Source: Chryseobacterium scophthalmum
GTDB taxonomy: Bacteria; Bacteroidota; Bacteroidia; Flavobacteriales; Weeksellaceae
Length of the DNA: 64,000 nt
Assembly (NCBI RefSeq): GCF_900143185.1
Contig: NZ_FSRQ01000004.1
Coordinates: 1 to 64,000 of the forward strand
Direction: 5' to 3'
A program made the position numbers and the translations under genes. This document shows positions 19,382-27,054 of this stretch, one piece after another (position 1 is the first letter of the stretch; each line of letters starts with the position of its first letter). The notes under the pieces are model-generated. The model was not told the DNA's origin, made no database searches, and saw only the letters and a program-made list of their open reading frames with translations.

Positions 19382-21771
19382 CCGAATATTTCCAATCTTA
19401 CGAAGATTATTTCTGGGAGTGGGCGACTGATGAAGATGTTTCGAATGATTCGGATTATCAAGTCAATAATATGATTTATTTTCCAATAGTATCTTCTGTG
19501 ATAGGTTATCGCGTTTATATTCTTACAATTTTAAGAGAATTACAGTTACAAGGATGGCCTCCTTTTGGGGCATTGCTTTTGGTTTTGTATGCGACTCAGG
19601 ATGGTTATAAACAGTTGAGAACATTAATTGATGATCTTAAGAAGAATATTTCAAGAGAACAAACTAAAGAATTGTTTTCTGAAGCTGTTTTTCTACTCAA
19701 AAAATTGGAGATTTTAGATCATAAATATAAAACAGGACAAAACAGAGTTGTTCTTATTCAGACCTTATTCGCAGATAATAAAACTTGTCTTACTTCTAAA
19801 AAATCTCAGGAATTATACAATAGATATATCAAAATTCCGCAGCTTTTAAACGAAAGCGCCCATAAAATTGATTTGAGGTATGAAGCGTTTAGAAAAGATA
19901 TTATTTCTCTTGCGGTTATTAATCGCAAATTTCCCACCACGGAATCCATTGAAAAAGCTTTGCATGGAATCATAGAAATTCCAGAGGTTGAAGAAGAAGT
20001 TATTGAAGAAGAAACAACAATAGAAACCGATAAAGATTTTATTCAGGAACTCATCGAAGAACCAAAAACTTTCCAGGTTGGAAGTTTAATTAAAAGAATA
20101 TGGAGCGGACTGAAAATTCCTATGCGACATCTTTCTCCCGGTGAACAACCGATTGGCGGTGTTTCTGATATGACCAATAAAGGTGATTTCAGCAGAATGC
20201 TTTTGTCGGAATTTGCCAATGAAGATGAGGTTTTTATGAACCGTGTCGCAAATAATGAAGCTTTATACATTCAGCGTGAAATTCCGCCTGAAGAAAATGT
20301 TTTTGAAAGAATTATTTTAATAGATACTTCCCTGAAAAATTGGGGAACTCCTAAAGTTTTGTCGTTTGCATCAGCCATTGCAGTTATCAAACATCCAAAA
20401 GCTCATTCCGAATGTGAAGTTTTTGCTTTAGGACAAAATTCAATTCCGATCAAACTTGATAAAGTGGAGGAGGTGATCGATCATCTCAATATCGTAAGTC
20501 CGGTTTTGGAAGTTTCTCAGTCATTGGAAAAGTTTTTTAGTGAAGAGCATACCGAGAAAGATCTTGAAGTTTTTTTTATTACCAATCAGGAAAATTTAGA
20601 AAATCAAAAGCTACAGAAAGTCATTCACGAAAATCGGGATCGTCTAAAATTTTTGGTGACAACTTCTGCAGAAGGCGAACTGAATTTTTACAAGCATCAT
20701 AAAGGAACAAGAAAACACGTTCAAAAAATCATGCTTCCGTTGCAGGAATTATGGGCAAATCCGCCAAAGAAAAATCAAAAAGGAGAAAAAAACACTTCTC
20801 TGAGAAGCAAAAAAGCAGATGTTCCTTTGAATTATCCGATTTTATTTCCAACCTCAAAAAATAGAATTGCTACATTTTTGTATGAAGGAGAGTTTTTTAT
20901 TTTAAGTTCTAAAAAACAGTTGCTAAAAACTTATTTGTCAGATAATTATTACAATAAAAATTATTATGATCAGTATAAAATTCATCGGGGTTGCGAAGTT
21001 TTATTTGAAGATATTTCGGTGAGACCAAAAGGTCAGTTTGCTTTAGCTAAAAACAAACAGCATCAATTTATTTTATGCCATTATCAACGAGATAAAAAAT
21101 TGATTTCTAAATTAAATTTAAATACAAAAGAATATTCTGAATTGAATTTGTCTGGACATAAAATTCCCCATCAGCATAAATTGATCTATTTTGATAAAAA
21201 TTTTTATTTACATCAAATTGAAATTCCTTACAATTACAGGATAAACTTAGATGGTGATATCTCTTTAGAAGAAACTTTTGACAAGGTTAATGAAATGGAT
21301 AAAAATAATTCAAAAGTTGAAACTGAACTCAATAAACTGAACAATATTGGAGTTAAAATTTTAAATAATTTCAATAATGTCGGAATCAATACTGAATTTG
21401 GATTAGTGATTTCTAATAATGAATTGACCAAGAATTATGATAATTCATTGGTTTTTTACAGGAATAAATATCCGATAAAGATTTTTGCTCAGCAAAATAA
21501 AAATAGATTTACATTTTCTGAAGGCAGCGAAATTATTACAGATTCCCGTGGAATTTTGACTTTTAAAAGCAGTAATCAAAACATTCCGGAGTTTTATATT
21601 CCATCTACAGAATCTGGCTATTTGGCTTTGGCGAGTCATACCGAATTCGGAGGTTCAGAATATTATTTGCCCGAAACCACTTTGCTGAAAATAAAAAAAA
21701 TGGAAGACATGATTTTGGAATATTTAGAACCATTTATTCATCAAATTGTAGAATATGGAACTGAGAATTAA
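19372..21771 (+). CDS. vWA and beta-propeller protein of the MoxR-ternary system
   Basis: 799 residues. Residues 1-220 are helical; about 300-470 read as a von Willebrand A-like domain (FERIILIDTSLKNWGTPKVLSFASAIAV) in which the usual MIDAS DxSxS is DTSLK, hence degenerate; about 490-780 is a run of short beta repeats (RIATFLYEGEFFILSSKKQ, QFILCHYQRDKKLISKLNL) fitting a beta-propeller. This is the substrate-like partner expected for the MoxR ATPase. In known ternary systems the propeller is thought to recognise a signal; here that is inference. Confidence 0.75.
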   Translation: MELTEYFQSYEDYFWEWATDEDVSNDSDYQVNNMIYFPIVSSVIGYRVYILTILRELQLQGWPPFGALLLVLYATQDGYKQLRTLIDDLKKNISREQTKELFSEAVFLLKKLEILDHKYKTGQNRVVLIQTLFADNKTCLTSKKSQELYNRYIKIPQLLNESAHKIDLRYEAFRKDIISLAVINRKFPTTESIEKALHGIIEIPEVEEEVIEEETTIETDKDFIQELIEEPKTFQVGSLIKRIWSGLKIPMRHLSPGEQPIGGVSDMTNKGDFSRMLLSEFANEDEVFMNRVANNEALYIQREIPPEENVFERIILIDTSLKNWGTPKVLSFASAIAVIKHPKAHSECEVFALGQNSIPIKLDKVEEVIDHLNIVSPVLEVSQSLEKFFSEEHTEKDLEVFFITNQENLENQKLQKVIHENRDRLKFLVTTSAEGELNFYKHHKGTRKHVQKIMLPLQELWANPPKKNQKGEKNTSLRSKKADVPLNYPILFPTSKNRIATFLYEGEFFILSSKKQLLKTYLSDNYYNKNYYDQYKIHRGCEVLFEDISVRPKGQFALAKNKQHQFILCHYQRDKKLISKLNLNTKEYSELNLSGHKIPHQHKLIYFDKNFYLHQIEIPYNYRINLDGDISLEETFDKVNEMDKNNSKVETELNKLNNIGVKILNNFNNVGINTEFGLVISNNELTKNYDNSLVFYRNKYPIKIFAQQNKNRFTFSEGSEIITDSRGILTFKSSNQNIPEFYIPSTESGYLALASHTEFGGSEYYLPETTLLKIKKMEDMILEYLEPFIHQIVEYGTEN

Positions 21772-23404
21772 ACCTTTTCCGAAAAACAATTATCCTAAAA
21801 AAGGACTTTTAATAAAAGGTTCTTCACCATTGACGTGGCTGCATGAAATGGAAATTTTAGGAATTGATTTAAATGAAGTTCGGTCATTTCCAATTCCTTC
21901 CAAAGAACCGAATATTTTGTATGGATGCTTTTTGATTTTTAAAAATTTGGCACCTTCTGAAATTGGCAAGAATTCTTATTTTCAATGTGTTGAAGACAAG
22001 CTTTTCATCCCTGAAAACACTACTTTTTATCCTAAACTCAATCCTGAAGACTGGCAAAACATCAATGCTGATTTTCTGGTGATGCATCCCGATTTCGGTT
22101 TGGTGAAATTGAATGAAGAAATTGATTGGATCTCATTAATTAATCATCCTAAACAATCTGGAGATAAGATTCGAAAACCATCAAACGGAGTAACGATTCC
22201 TCAAGAAATTAAAAGTTTTATGGTGGAAATGGATGATGACCAAGTGATGGAAGCGCTTCAAAAACCACAAACGGAAGAAGAGTGGATGAAAAACCTGCCT
22301 TTTGATATGAAAAAAGTAATGGCAGGAAATAAAAAGGAAATCGAAAAATATTTAAAATATATTGAAAAATATCCTGAAAGAGCTGTAGAATTGGGAGTTC
22401 CACTGGATGTAATGGGAACTTCAAGAGGAGATGGATTTGGTAAATTCAATTTTGGAAACTGGTTTCAAAACTTTTTTAGCGGCGGTGATAATTCTTTAGG
22501 TGAAAACTCAGGTTCTGGGAATTACCGCTGGATCTTTTTTGTTTTTATCATTTTAATTGTAGTTGCGAGAATCGGGTTTCAGTTGACTAAGGATGAAACG
22601 GAGGAACATGTGAATTCCGGGAAAGTTCAACAGCAAAACAAGATCGGAAAAATTTTGGCGTTTAAATCTGGGATTACTGATATCGATATAAAAATTGATT
22701 CTATTTACAGAAAACGAAGAGGGAAATTGATGAGCGATTTTCATGAAGCAACGAAAGAATTTCACGAAAAATCAATGGATGATGTGGTGAAAGATGTTGA
22801 GAAATATAGAATTGATGAAGGAAAAACAAAAGATTCTCTCAAAACGATTTACAATAAAAAAATAGTAAAAGTAATAACAGAAAATACAGAAAAACTACAA
22901 AATAAAATCACAGATTCTCTCAAAAAAGAAGGAAACGGAATACCAGCCGATAAAGGTGTCGTGAAAATGGTTCTCAATAAAAAACAGATTTTGATGGCTG
23001 ATTCTTTAGGGAAACGCTACGGAACTATTGATCCGCCAGTTTCTAAGATGGATGAAAATTCACAGGCTTATCTTGAAGGAAATAAAGGAGAGTCAAGTGA
23101 TTCTGAAAAAGTTTCCGCATCAGAGATTTTTTGGCTGATTGTTTTAATGACTGGAGCTGTAGGATTGTATTCTTTCCTTTTTAAAAAGAAAAAAATACAT
23201 TTCGGTGGCGAGAATGTTCCGATAGGAATCAAAATTTTTCTCATGGTTGTTCTGATTGCTTTATTGAGCTATATTTTTTATCCGATCATCGAAATGTTTG
23301 GCTATAATTGGTTTGTCTGGATATTGATCATTTGTGTAGCTCTTCTTTTGTACAGACTTTTAAGGGAAGATAAAACCATATTAAAATCTGAAGAAAATGA
23401 ATAA
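21755..23404 (+). CDS. Membrane protein of the MoxR-ternary system
   Basis: 549 residues. N-terminal soluble domain (about 1-250, opening MELRIKPFPKNNYPKKGLLIKG) resembles bpX-type domains of these operons. One membrane helix follows at about 260-278 (WIFFVFIILIVVARIGFQL), then a long Lys/Asp/Glu-rich coiled region (about 290-440), and three further helices (about 455-475, 490-508 and 515-535). Overlaps its neighbours by 17 and 8 bases. It could anchor the ternary complex at the membrane. Confidence 0.7.
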   Translation: MELRIKPFPKNNYPKKGLLIKGSSPLTWLHEMEILGIDLNEVRSFPIPSKEPNILYGCFLIFKNLAPSEIGKNSYFQCVEDKLFIPENTTFYPKLNPEDWQNINADFLVMHPDFGLVKLNEEIDWISLINHPKQSGDKIRKPSNGVTIPQEIKSFMVEMDDDQVMEALQKPQTEEEWMKNLPFDMKKVMAGNKKEIEKYLKYIEKYPERAVELGVPLDVMGTSRGDGFGKFNFGNWFQNFFSGGDNSLGENSGSGNYRWIFFVFIILIVVARIGFQLTKDETEEHVNSGKVQQQNKIGKILAFKSGITDIDIKIDSIYRKRRGKLMSDFHEATKEFHEKSMDDVVKDVEKYRIDEGKTKDSLKTIYNKKIVKVITENTEKLQNKITDSLKKEGNGIPADKGVVKMVLNKKQILMADSLGKRYGTIDPPVSKMDENSQAYLEGNKGESSDSEKVSASEIFWLIVLMTGAVGLYSFLFKKKKIHFGGENVPIGIKIFLMVVLIALLSYIFYPIIEMFGYNWFVWILIICVALLLYRLLREDKTILKSEENE

Positions 23405-24413
23405 GCAGAAGTTTATCGATAAGTTTCTGAGAGCACTTGTGGTTTTAGCAATTATTAAAATCATTGCGATTTTTGCTGAGCTCTTTCAGAAAACATTTTG
23501 GAGTGTTATTGGAAATTTGGTGATTTTCATCGTCGTTTTAGTAATTATATTTTTTGTAATCATCGCTCTTGAAAATAAAGAAAAATCTGGAAATTCTTCA
23601 GGAAGAAAAGGTAGCGGAGGAAACTTTTATCTTGAAAATTCTTTGTTCGACAGAATTAGAAACAAATACGAAGAATTAGCCGAAAAATACATTGCTGAAA
23701 AAGATTATACAAGAGCCGCAAAAGTCTATATGAATTTGCTGAATGACAATTATCGTGGCGCAAAAACACTTGAAGATGGCGGTTTGTATAACGAAGCTGC
23801 CGTGGTCTACCTTAAAAAATTAAAAAATAGATCGGAGGCTGCGTCTTGTTTTGAAAAAGCGAAGCAATATCAAAAATCGATTGAACTGTATAAAGAACTC
23901 GAGCAAAAAGAAAAAGTGGGTGATCTTTATATACAAATTAACGATACCAAAAATGCGAATTCTTATTACCAAATGGTTGTTGATGATTATGTAAACAACG
24001 ATCAAATGGTGAAAGCTTCTCTTATTTACCGCAAAAAAATGGATGTTCCGGAAGAAGCTCAGAAAATTCTTTTACAAGGTTGGGAAGAAAATAAAGATGC
24101 TTTTAATTGCTTGAATAACTATTTTGTAAATATCAATACTATTGAAGACCTGAATCATACAATTCAAAATTTATACCTCAAAACTCCTTCTGATAAGAAA
24201 TTAATTTATTTGGAAGCGATGAAACATGAGTTTAATAAAGATTCAAAGCTACAGGAAACAACAAGGAATATCGCTTACGAAATCATTGCCGAAAATATAG
24301 AAAATCATTCTTCCATCATCAATGAACTGAAGCATTTCAATCCAAAAGATGAGGTGATTTTAAAAGATATTTCGAGATACAGAACAGGGAGAAATAAAAT
24401 GTTTAGAAATTAA
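23397..24413 (+). CDS. Membrane-anchored TPR-like protein, last gene of the MoxR-ternary operon
   Basis: 338 residues with one or two N-terminal membrane helices (about 10-58) and a low-complexity Gly/Ser linker. Helical repeats of TPR type follow (YEELAEKYIAEKDYTRAAKVYMNLL, GGLYNEAAVVYLKKLKNR, AKQYQKSIELYKELEQKEKVGDLYIQINDTKNA). TPRs bind partner proteins. It overlaps the preceding gene by 8 bases. Likely a scaffold subunit on the cytoplasmic face. Confidence 0.75.
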   Translation: MNKQKFIDKFLRALVVLAIIKIIAIFAELFQKTFWSVIGNLVIFIVVLVIIFFVIIALENKEKSGNSSGRKGSGGNFYLENSLFDRIRNKYEELAEKYIAEKDYTRAAKVYMNLLNDNYRGAKTLEDGGLYNEAAVVYLKKLKNRSEAASCFEKAKQYQKSIELYKELEQKEKVGDLYIQINDTKNANSYYQMVVDDYVNNDQMVKASLIYRKKMDVPEEAQKILLQGWEENKDAFNCLNNYFVNINTIEDLNHTIQNLYLKTPSDKKLIYLEAMKHEFNKDSKLQETTRNIAYEIIAENIENHSSIINELKHFNPKDEVILKDISRYRTGRNKMFRN

Positions 24414-24429
24414 TAACAATGCTGATTCG

Positions 24430-24510
24430 TCATTGCGAGGAGCAAACCGACGAAGCAATCTCAAAGTAAATATGATATAAAATAGATTGTTTCACGTTCG
24501 TTCGCAATGA
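24430..24510. repeat. Dispersed palindromic repeat, copy 1
   Basis: TCATTGCGA (24430-24438) pairs with TCGCAATGA (24502-24510), and inner parts (CGACGAAGCAATC and GATTGTTTC) also pair imperfectly. The GCGAGGAGCAAA..CGACGAAGCAATCTC core recurs at 51452-51484. Such repeats are widespread in bacteria. Confidence 0.75.
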
Positions 24511-24562
24511 CAAAATAAAAAAACATATTAAGAAAAACAATTATCTTTGCCTCAGTAAAATT

Positions 24563-24691
24563 ATGACAATACAAAGAGCACATATCAGTTTAAATCTATG
24601 CGATCGCCCTGTAGTAAAGGGATCGTTTGGATATGAATGGATGATATCTAATGAGGCGAAATGTGCTTTCTTTGAAAATTATTTACTGTAA
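24563..24691 (+). CDS. Putative 42-residue protein, or a structured small RNA
   Basis: A -7-like TATCTTTG (24542-24549), this short frame and a strong terminator (24722-24752) form a complete small transcription unit. The peptide begins MTIQRAHISLNLCDRP and ends AFFENYLL, with two Cys and no membrane segment. The same bases fold well: GCGATCGCCCT faces AGGGATCG around position 24620. It could therefore be a small RNA rather than a gene. I recognise no family. Confidence 0.4.
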   Translation: MTIQRAHISLNLCDRPVVKGSFGYEWMISNEAKCAFFENYLL

Positions 24692-24721
24692 ACTCGTAAA
24701 TATTTAATCAAAATACTGCAG

Positions 24722-24752
24722 AAACGCCTCGGTCATCGAGGCGTTTTTTGTG
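24722..24752 (+). terminator. Terminator of the first short unit
   Basis: AAACGCCTCG pairs with CGAGGCGTTT around GTCAT, followed by a T-run. Confidence 0.92.
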
Positions 24753-25076
24753 TTTTTAGGGCAGAAATTATTTAGAATGAAAAAAAATAACCATAAAAGT
24801 GAAAATAATTTAATCAACAATGAACAAATAATTAGAAAATAAGACGTGATAGGAAAACCAATGAGAGACAGTCATTTAGGTAAAATTAATATCTGTAAAA
24901 TATTACGGACAGGAATTTTCTATTCTAAAAACTAATTGTAATAAACTGATTTTCAATTAGTTGATTTGGAAATAAATTTGCGGATTTAAAAATTTCATAC
25001 TTACTTTGCAACCGAAAATTAAAAGCAACATGTTTTTGATCTTTTCAAAAAAACAATTTTATACAACAAGAATATA

Positions 25077-25202
25077 ATGAAACAATTACATAACATATCT
25101 AATCAGTATTCAGGACGAGACGGACAAGAGCCGATGGGATTTGCGTGTATTCTTGATAGTGAATTTGTGGATAAAAGGTGCTTATATAAATGGGTCGGCT
25201 AA
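25077..25202 (+). CDS. Putative 41-residue protein, or a structured small RNA
   Basis: Short frame beginning MKQLHNISNQYSGRDG and ending CLYKWVG, followed by a strong terminator (25226-25257). The layout repeats that of the preceding short unit: isolated start, about 40 codons, hairpin. The two peptides share only a vague G-[FY] ... [ND]xE pattern, not enough for homology. It directly precedes the tRNA array. Unknown function. Confidence 0.4.
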   Translation: MKQLHNISNQYSGRDGQEPMGFACILDSEFVDKRCLYKWVG

Positions 25203-25225
25203 TATAGCGACATGTCAAAAAATAT

Positions 25226-25257
25226 AAAGCGCCTCCCGAAAAGAGGCGCTTTTTTTA
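25226..25257 (+). terminator. Terminator of the second short unit
   Basis: AAAGCGCCTC pairs with GAGGCGCTTT around CCGAAAA, followed by a T-run. The tRNA array begins right after it, so the array needs its own promoter or read-through. Confidence 0.92.
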
Positions 25258-25258
25258 T

Positions 25259-25332
25259 GGTTTCTTTAGCTTATTTGGTAAAGCGTCGGTTTGTGGCACC
25301 GGAGAACAGGGTTCGATCCCCGGAGATACCCA
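25259..25332 (+). tRNA. tRNA-His-like (anticodon GTG), degenerate
   Basis: Anticodon arm TCGGT-TTGTGGC-ACCGG is clear. The acceptor GGTTTCT/AGATACC has a T-T mismatch, the T stem CAGGG/CCCGG has an A-G mismatch, and the U8-A9 spacing is off. No clean G-1:C73 histidine identity pair can be drawn. It may not be a working tRNA. Confidence 0.55.
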
Positions 25333-25337
25333 AAAGT

Positions 25338-25422
25338 GTGAATGAGTGAATGGTGAATTTTGCTTCGCAAGTGAATTTTTAAAAATTGACAAGCAAGGCG
25401 AATTGACGATTGACAATTCACA
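25338..25422. repeat. Array palindrome, copy 1
   Basis: Begins GTGAATGAGTGAATGGTGAA and ends GATTGACAATTCAC; the ends are inverted complements, with TTCGCAAGTGAATTTT and AAAAATTGACAAGC inside. Five related copies separate genes of the tRNA array. Confidence 0.75.
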
Positions 25423-25428
25423 AAAAAT

Positions 25429-25502
25429 AATCTCATAGCTCAATTGGTTGGAGCATCGGTCTGATACGCCGAAGGTTGAAGGTTCGAATCCTTCTGGGAT
25501 TA
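25429..25502 (+). tRNA. tRNA-Ile (GAT)
   Basis: Acceptor AATCTCA/TGGGATT (one G-T), D arm TAGCTCAATTGGTTGGAGCA, anticodon loop CTGATAC, T arm GAAGG-TTCGAAT-CCTTC. CCA is not fully encoded. The body outside the anticodon arm is nearly the same as in the next two genes. Confidence 0.85.
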
Positions 25503-25510
25503 CAAAACAT

Positions 25511-25583
25511 AATCTTATAGCCAATTGGATAGAGCGTTGGTTTACGACACCAAAGGTTGAAGGTTCGAACCCTTCTAGGATTA
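25511..25583 (+). tRNA. tRNA-Arg (ACG), one-base deletion in D arm
   Basis: Acceptor AATCTTA/TAGGATT, anticodon loop TTACGAC, T arm GAAGG-TTCGAAC-CCTTC. The D arm reads TAGCCAATTGG where siblings have TAGCTCAATTGG, so one base is missing. Same body as the Ile and Lys genes beside it. Confidence 0.75.
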
Positions 25584-25590
25584 CAAATAG

Positions 25591-25664
25591 AATCTCATAG
25601 CTCAAATGGTTAGAGCACCGGTCTTTTAAACCGGGGGTTGAAAGTTCAAATCTTTCTGCGGTTA
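25591..25664 (+). tRNA. tRNA-Lys (TTT)
   Basis: Acceptor AATCTCA/TGCGGTT has one T-C mismatch, anticodon loop CTTTTAA, T arm GAAAG-TTCAAAT-CTTTC with A in place of the usual G of TTCG. Shares its body with the neighbouring Ile and Arg genes. Confidence 0.75.
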
Positions 25665-25678
25665 CAAAAAAGAGAAAA

Positions 25679-25752
25679 GTGAATGGTGAATTTTGTTTCA
25701 CAAGTGAACCTAAAATTGACGAGCAAAGCGGATTGACAATTCACGATTCACA
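25679..25752. repeat. Array palindrome, copy 2
   Basis: GTGAATGGTGAATTTTG at the left and GATTGACAATTCACGATTCAC at the right, same family as 25338-25422. Confidence 0.7.
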
Positions 25753-25758
25753 TAAAAA

Positions 25759-25829
25759 GGTCTATTGAGGTAATGGTAACCTGCCTGACTGTCGCTCAGG
25801 CACTGCGAGTTCGATTCTCGCATAGACCG
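25759..25829 (+). tRNA. tRNA-Asp (GTC)
   Basis: Perfect acceptor GGTCTAT/ATAGACC, D arm AGGTAATGGTAACCT, anticodon arm CCTGA-CTGTCGC-TCAGG, T arm GCGAG-TTCGATT-CTCGC. A further isolated hairpin with the same CTGTC loop (TCCGA...TCGGA, about 25853-25871) follows and may be a remnant of another copy. Confidence 0.88.
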
Positions 25830-25898
25830 CAAAGATTCACGGGAAATTTCGGATCCGACTGTCTCTCGGAGAAGATTTTTGAAGTGAACCTGCAAAAC

Positions 25899-25969
25899 TG
25901 GAAAGATAACGGTGGTTGTTTACCCGTCTTGGACGCGGGAGGTCGCAAGTTCGAATCTTGCTTTCCAGA
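25899..25969 (+). tRNA. tRNA-Pro (TGG), unusual D arm
   Basis: Perfect acceptor CTGGAAA/TTTCCAG, anticodon arm CCCGT-CTTGGAC-GCGGG, T arm GCAAG-TTCGAAT-CTTGC. Positions 8-9 and the D arm (TAACGGTGGTTGTTTA) depart from the standard TA-GCTC pattern. Confidence 0.78.
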
Positions 25970-25975
25970 CAATTT

Positions 25976-26048
25976 GCTCCATTCGTCTAATGGTTTAGGA
26001 CGGCTGCCTTTCGAGCAGTAGATAAGAGTTCGATTCTCTTATGGAGTA
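25976..26048 (+). tRNA. tRNA-Glu (TTC), copy 1
   Basis: Acceptor GCTCCAT/ATGGAGT (G-T at 1-72), anticodon loop CTTTCGA, T arm AAGAG-TTCGATT-CTCTT. A close copy is at 27055-27127. Confidence 0.85.
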
Positions 26049-26054
26049 CAATAA

Positions 26055-26136
26055 TGTGAATGGTCAATAGTGAATTTCACTTCGTAAGTGAATTTGAAAA
26101 TTGATAGCAAAGGGAATTGATAATTGGTAGTTCACA
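26055..26136. repeat. Array palindrome, copy 3
   Basis: GTGAATGGTCAATAGTGAATT at the left, AATTGGTAGTTCAC at the right, same family as 25338-25422 with more divergence. Confidence 0.65.
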
Positions 26137-26141
26137 TAAAA

Positions 26142-26213
26142 GATTTCGTAGCTCAATGGTAGAGCGCTGGTCTGTTAAACCAGAAGTTGAAAGTTCGAAT
26201 CTTTCCGGGATCG
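26142..26213 (+). tRNA. tRNA-Asn (GTT)
   Basis: Acceptor GATTTCG/CGGGATC (two G-T), D arm TAGCTCAATGGTAGAGC, anticodon arm CTGGT-CTGTTAA-ACCAG, T arm GAAAG-TTCGAAT-CTTTC. Confidence 0.85.
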
Positions 26214-26248
26214 CAAATAACTAAATGTTAATTGTTTCAAAAGAGAGA

Positions 26249-26319
26249 AAGAAAAAGTTTGTCGAGAGCAGAAGATCTTTACGCCAAAAAAACACAAAAA
26301 TATAGACAGGCTTTTTCTT
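26249..26319 (+). ncRNA. Three-copy stem-loop element, copy 1
   Basis: AAGAAAAAGTTTGTC pairs with GACAGGCTTTTTCTT (15 bp with two G-T). The loop begins GAGAGCAGAAGATCTTTACG. Two relatives with the same TTTGTC...GACAG stem and a loop core like GCAGAAGTTCTTA follow in the array. Unknown RNA element, possibly transcribed between tRNAs. Confidence 0.6.
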
Positions 26320-26393
26320 AACTCAAAAAATGAAAATTAAAAGATGGATGAAGAAAGTTGGAAGTTTTAAACATAATATAAATTTTTAGATAA

Positions 26394-26455
26394 AATAAAG
26401 TTTGTCAAAGCGCAGAAGTTCTTATATCAAACATAAAATTAAGACAGGCTTTATT
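26394..26455 (+). ncRNA. Three-copy stem-loop element, copy 2
   Basis: AATAAAGTTTGTC pairs with GACAGGCTTTATT (13 bp with two G-T); loop AAAGCGCAGAAGTTCTTATA and on. Conserved with copy 3 in the loop, which suggests selection on sequence as well as on pairing. Confidence 0.6.
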
Positions 26456-26536
26456 TTTTCAATTAGAAGCTAGATGTTAGAAACGTGATATTTCTAAAAA
26501 CTATCAACTAGAAACCAACAACTAGTTAAAAAAAAC

Positions 26537-26618
26537 GATGGTTCGCCGAAGTGGAAGAGTCGGGGCGGTCTGCAAAACCGTTGCGTAAGCTGAGTGGGTT
26601 TGAATCCCATAACCATCT
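26537..26618 (+). tRNA. tRNA-Cys (GCA) on a Tyr-like long-variable-arm body
   Basis: Acceptor GATGGTT/AACCATC, anticodon loop CTGCAAA, long variable region TTGCGTAAGCTGAG. The D arm CGCCGAAGTGG...AGAGTCGGGGC is nearly that of the Tyr gene at 26799, and the anticodon differs from GTA by one base, so it looks like an anticodon-switched tRNA-Tyr. Confidence 0.75.
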
Positions 26619-26644
26619 CAAATAACTAAAATGAGATTAGTTCC

Positions 26645-26720
26645 GAAGAAAAAGAAAAGTTTGTCGAGCGTAGAAGTTCTTACATCAAACAAAAAATAAA
26701 AGACAGACTTTGTTTTCTTC
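26645..26720 (+). ncRNA. Three-copy stem-loop element, copy 3
   Basis: AAAGTTTGTC pairs with GACAGACTTT, extended by GAAGAAAA/TTTTCTTC; loop GAGCGTAGAAGTTCTTACAT and on. Same family as 26249 and 26394. Confidence 0.6.
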
Positions 26721-26798
26721 AAATGAGAAATTAGATGTTAGAAATTAGAAGTTAGAATGAAAATCATTCATCTTCTATCAATTATCATCTATAAAAAA

Positions 26799-26885
26799 GG
26801 AAGTACGCCGAAGTTGGAGAGTCGGGGCAGACTGTAAATCTGTTGCTTCATTGCTGAGTAGGTTCGAATCCTACTACTTCCACCA
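26799..26885 (+). tRNA. tRNA-Tyr (GTA), CCA encoded
   Basis: Acceptor GGAAGTA/TACTTCC, anticodon loop CTGTAAA, long variable arm TTGCTTCATTGCTGAG, T arm GTAGG-TTCGAAT-CCTAC, then ACCA. It is the only array member whose CCA is clearly encoded. Confidence 0.85.
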
Positions 26886-26958
26886 ACCGCTTATAATGTA
26901 AAGGAAGCATGCAGGAAATGTACTCTTGTTGTTCAGGTTCGACTCCTGGTTAGTGGTC
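26886..26958 (+). tRNA. tRNA-Thr-like (TGT), abnormal anticodon loop
   Basis: Acceptor ACCGCTT/TAGTGGT with one mismatch and one G-T; anticodon arm CAGGA-AATGTAC-TCTTG. Position 33 is A instead of the near-universal U, which should impair decoding. The 3' half from TCTTGTTGTTCAGG matches the Gln gene at 27523. Confidence 0.55.
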
Positions 26959-26965
26959 AAAAAAA

Positions 26966-27046
26966 GTGAAATGTGGATACTGAATTTTACTACGCAAGTG
27001 AATTTAAAAATTGACTGCAAAGCAAATTGAAGATTCACCATTCACA
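26966..27046. repeat. Array palindrome, copy 4
   Basis: GTGAAATGTGGATACTGAATT at the left and GATTCACCATTCAC at the right, same family as 25338-25422. Confidence 0.65.
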
Positions 27047-27054
27047 AGAAAAAT

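Noticed and set aside
24563..25202. tmRNA or 6S RNA in the short units before the tRNA array
   Set aside because: No tRNA-Ala-like ends or ALAA-type tag is encoded, and no 6S-like open central bubble could be drawn.
25255..26021. Open frames of 61-148 codons over the tRNA array (for example minus strand 25255-25701 with ERFELSTPG-like text)
   Set aside because: These are frames antisense to or across tRNA genes. The text ERFELSTPGLKDRCSNHLSY is a well-known artefact of reading tRNA genes in reverse.
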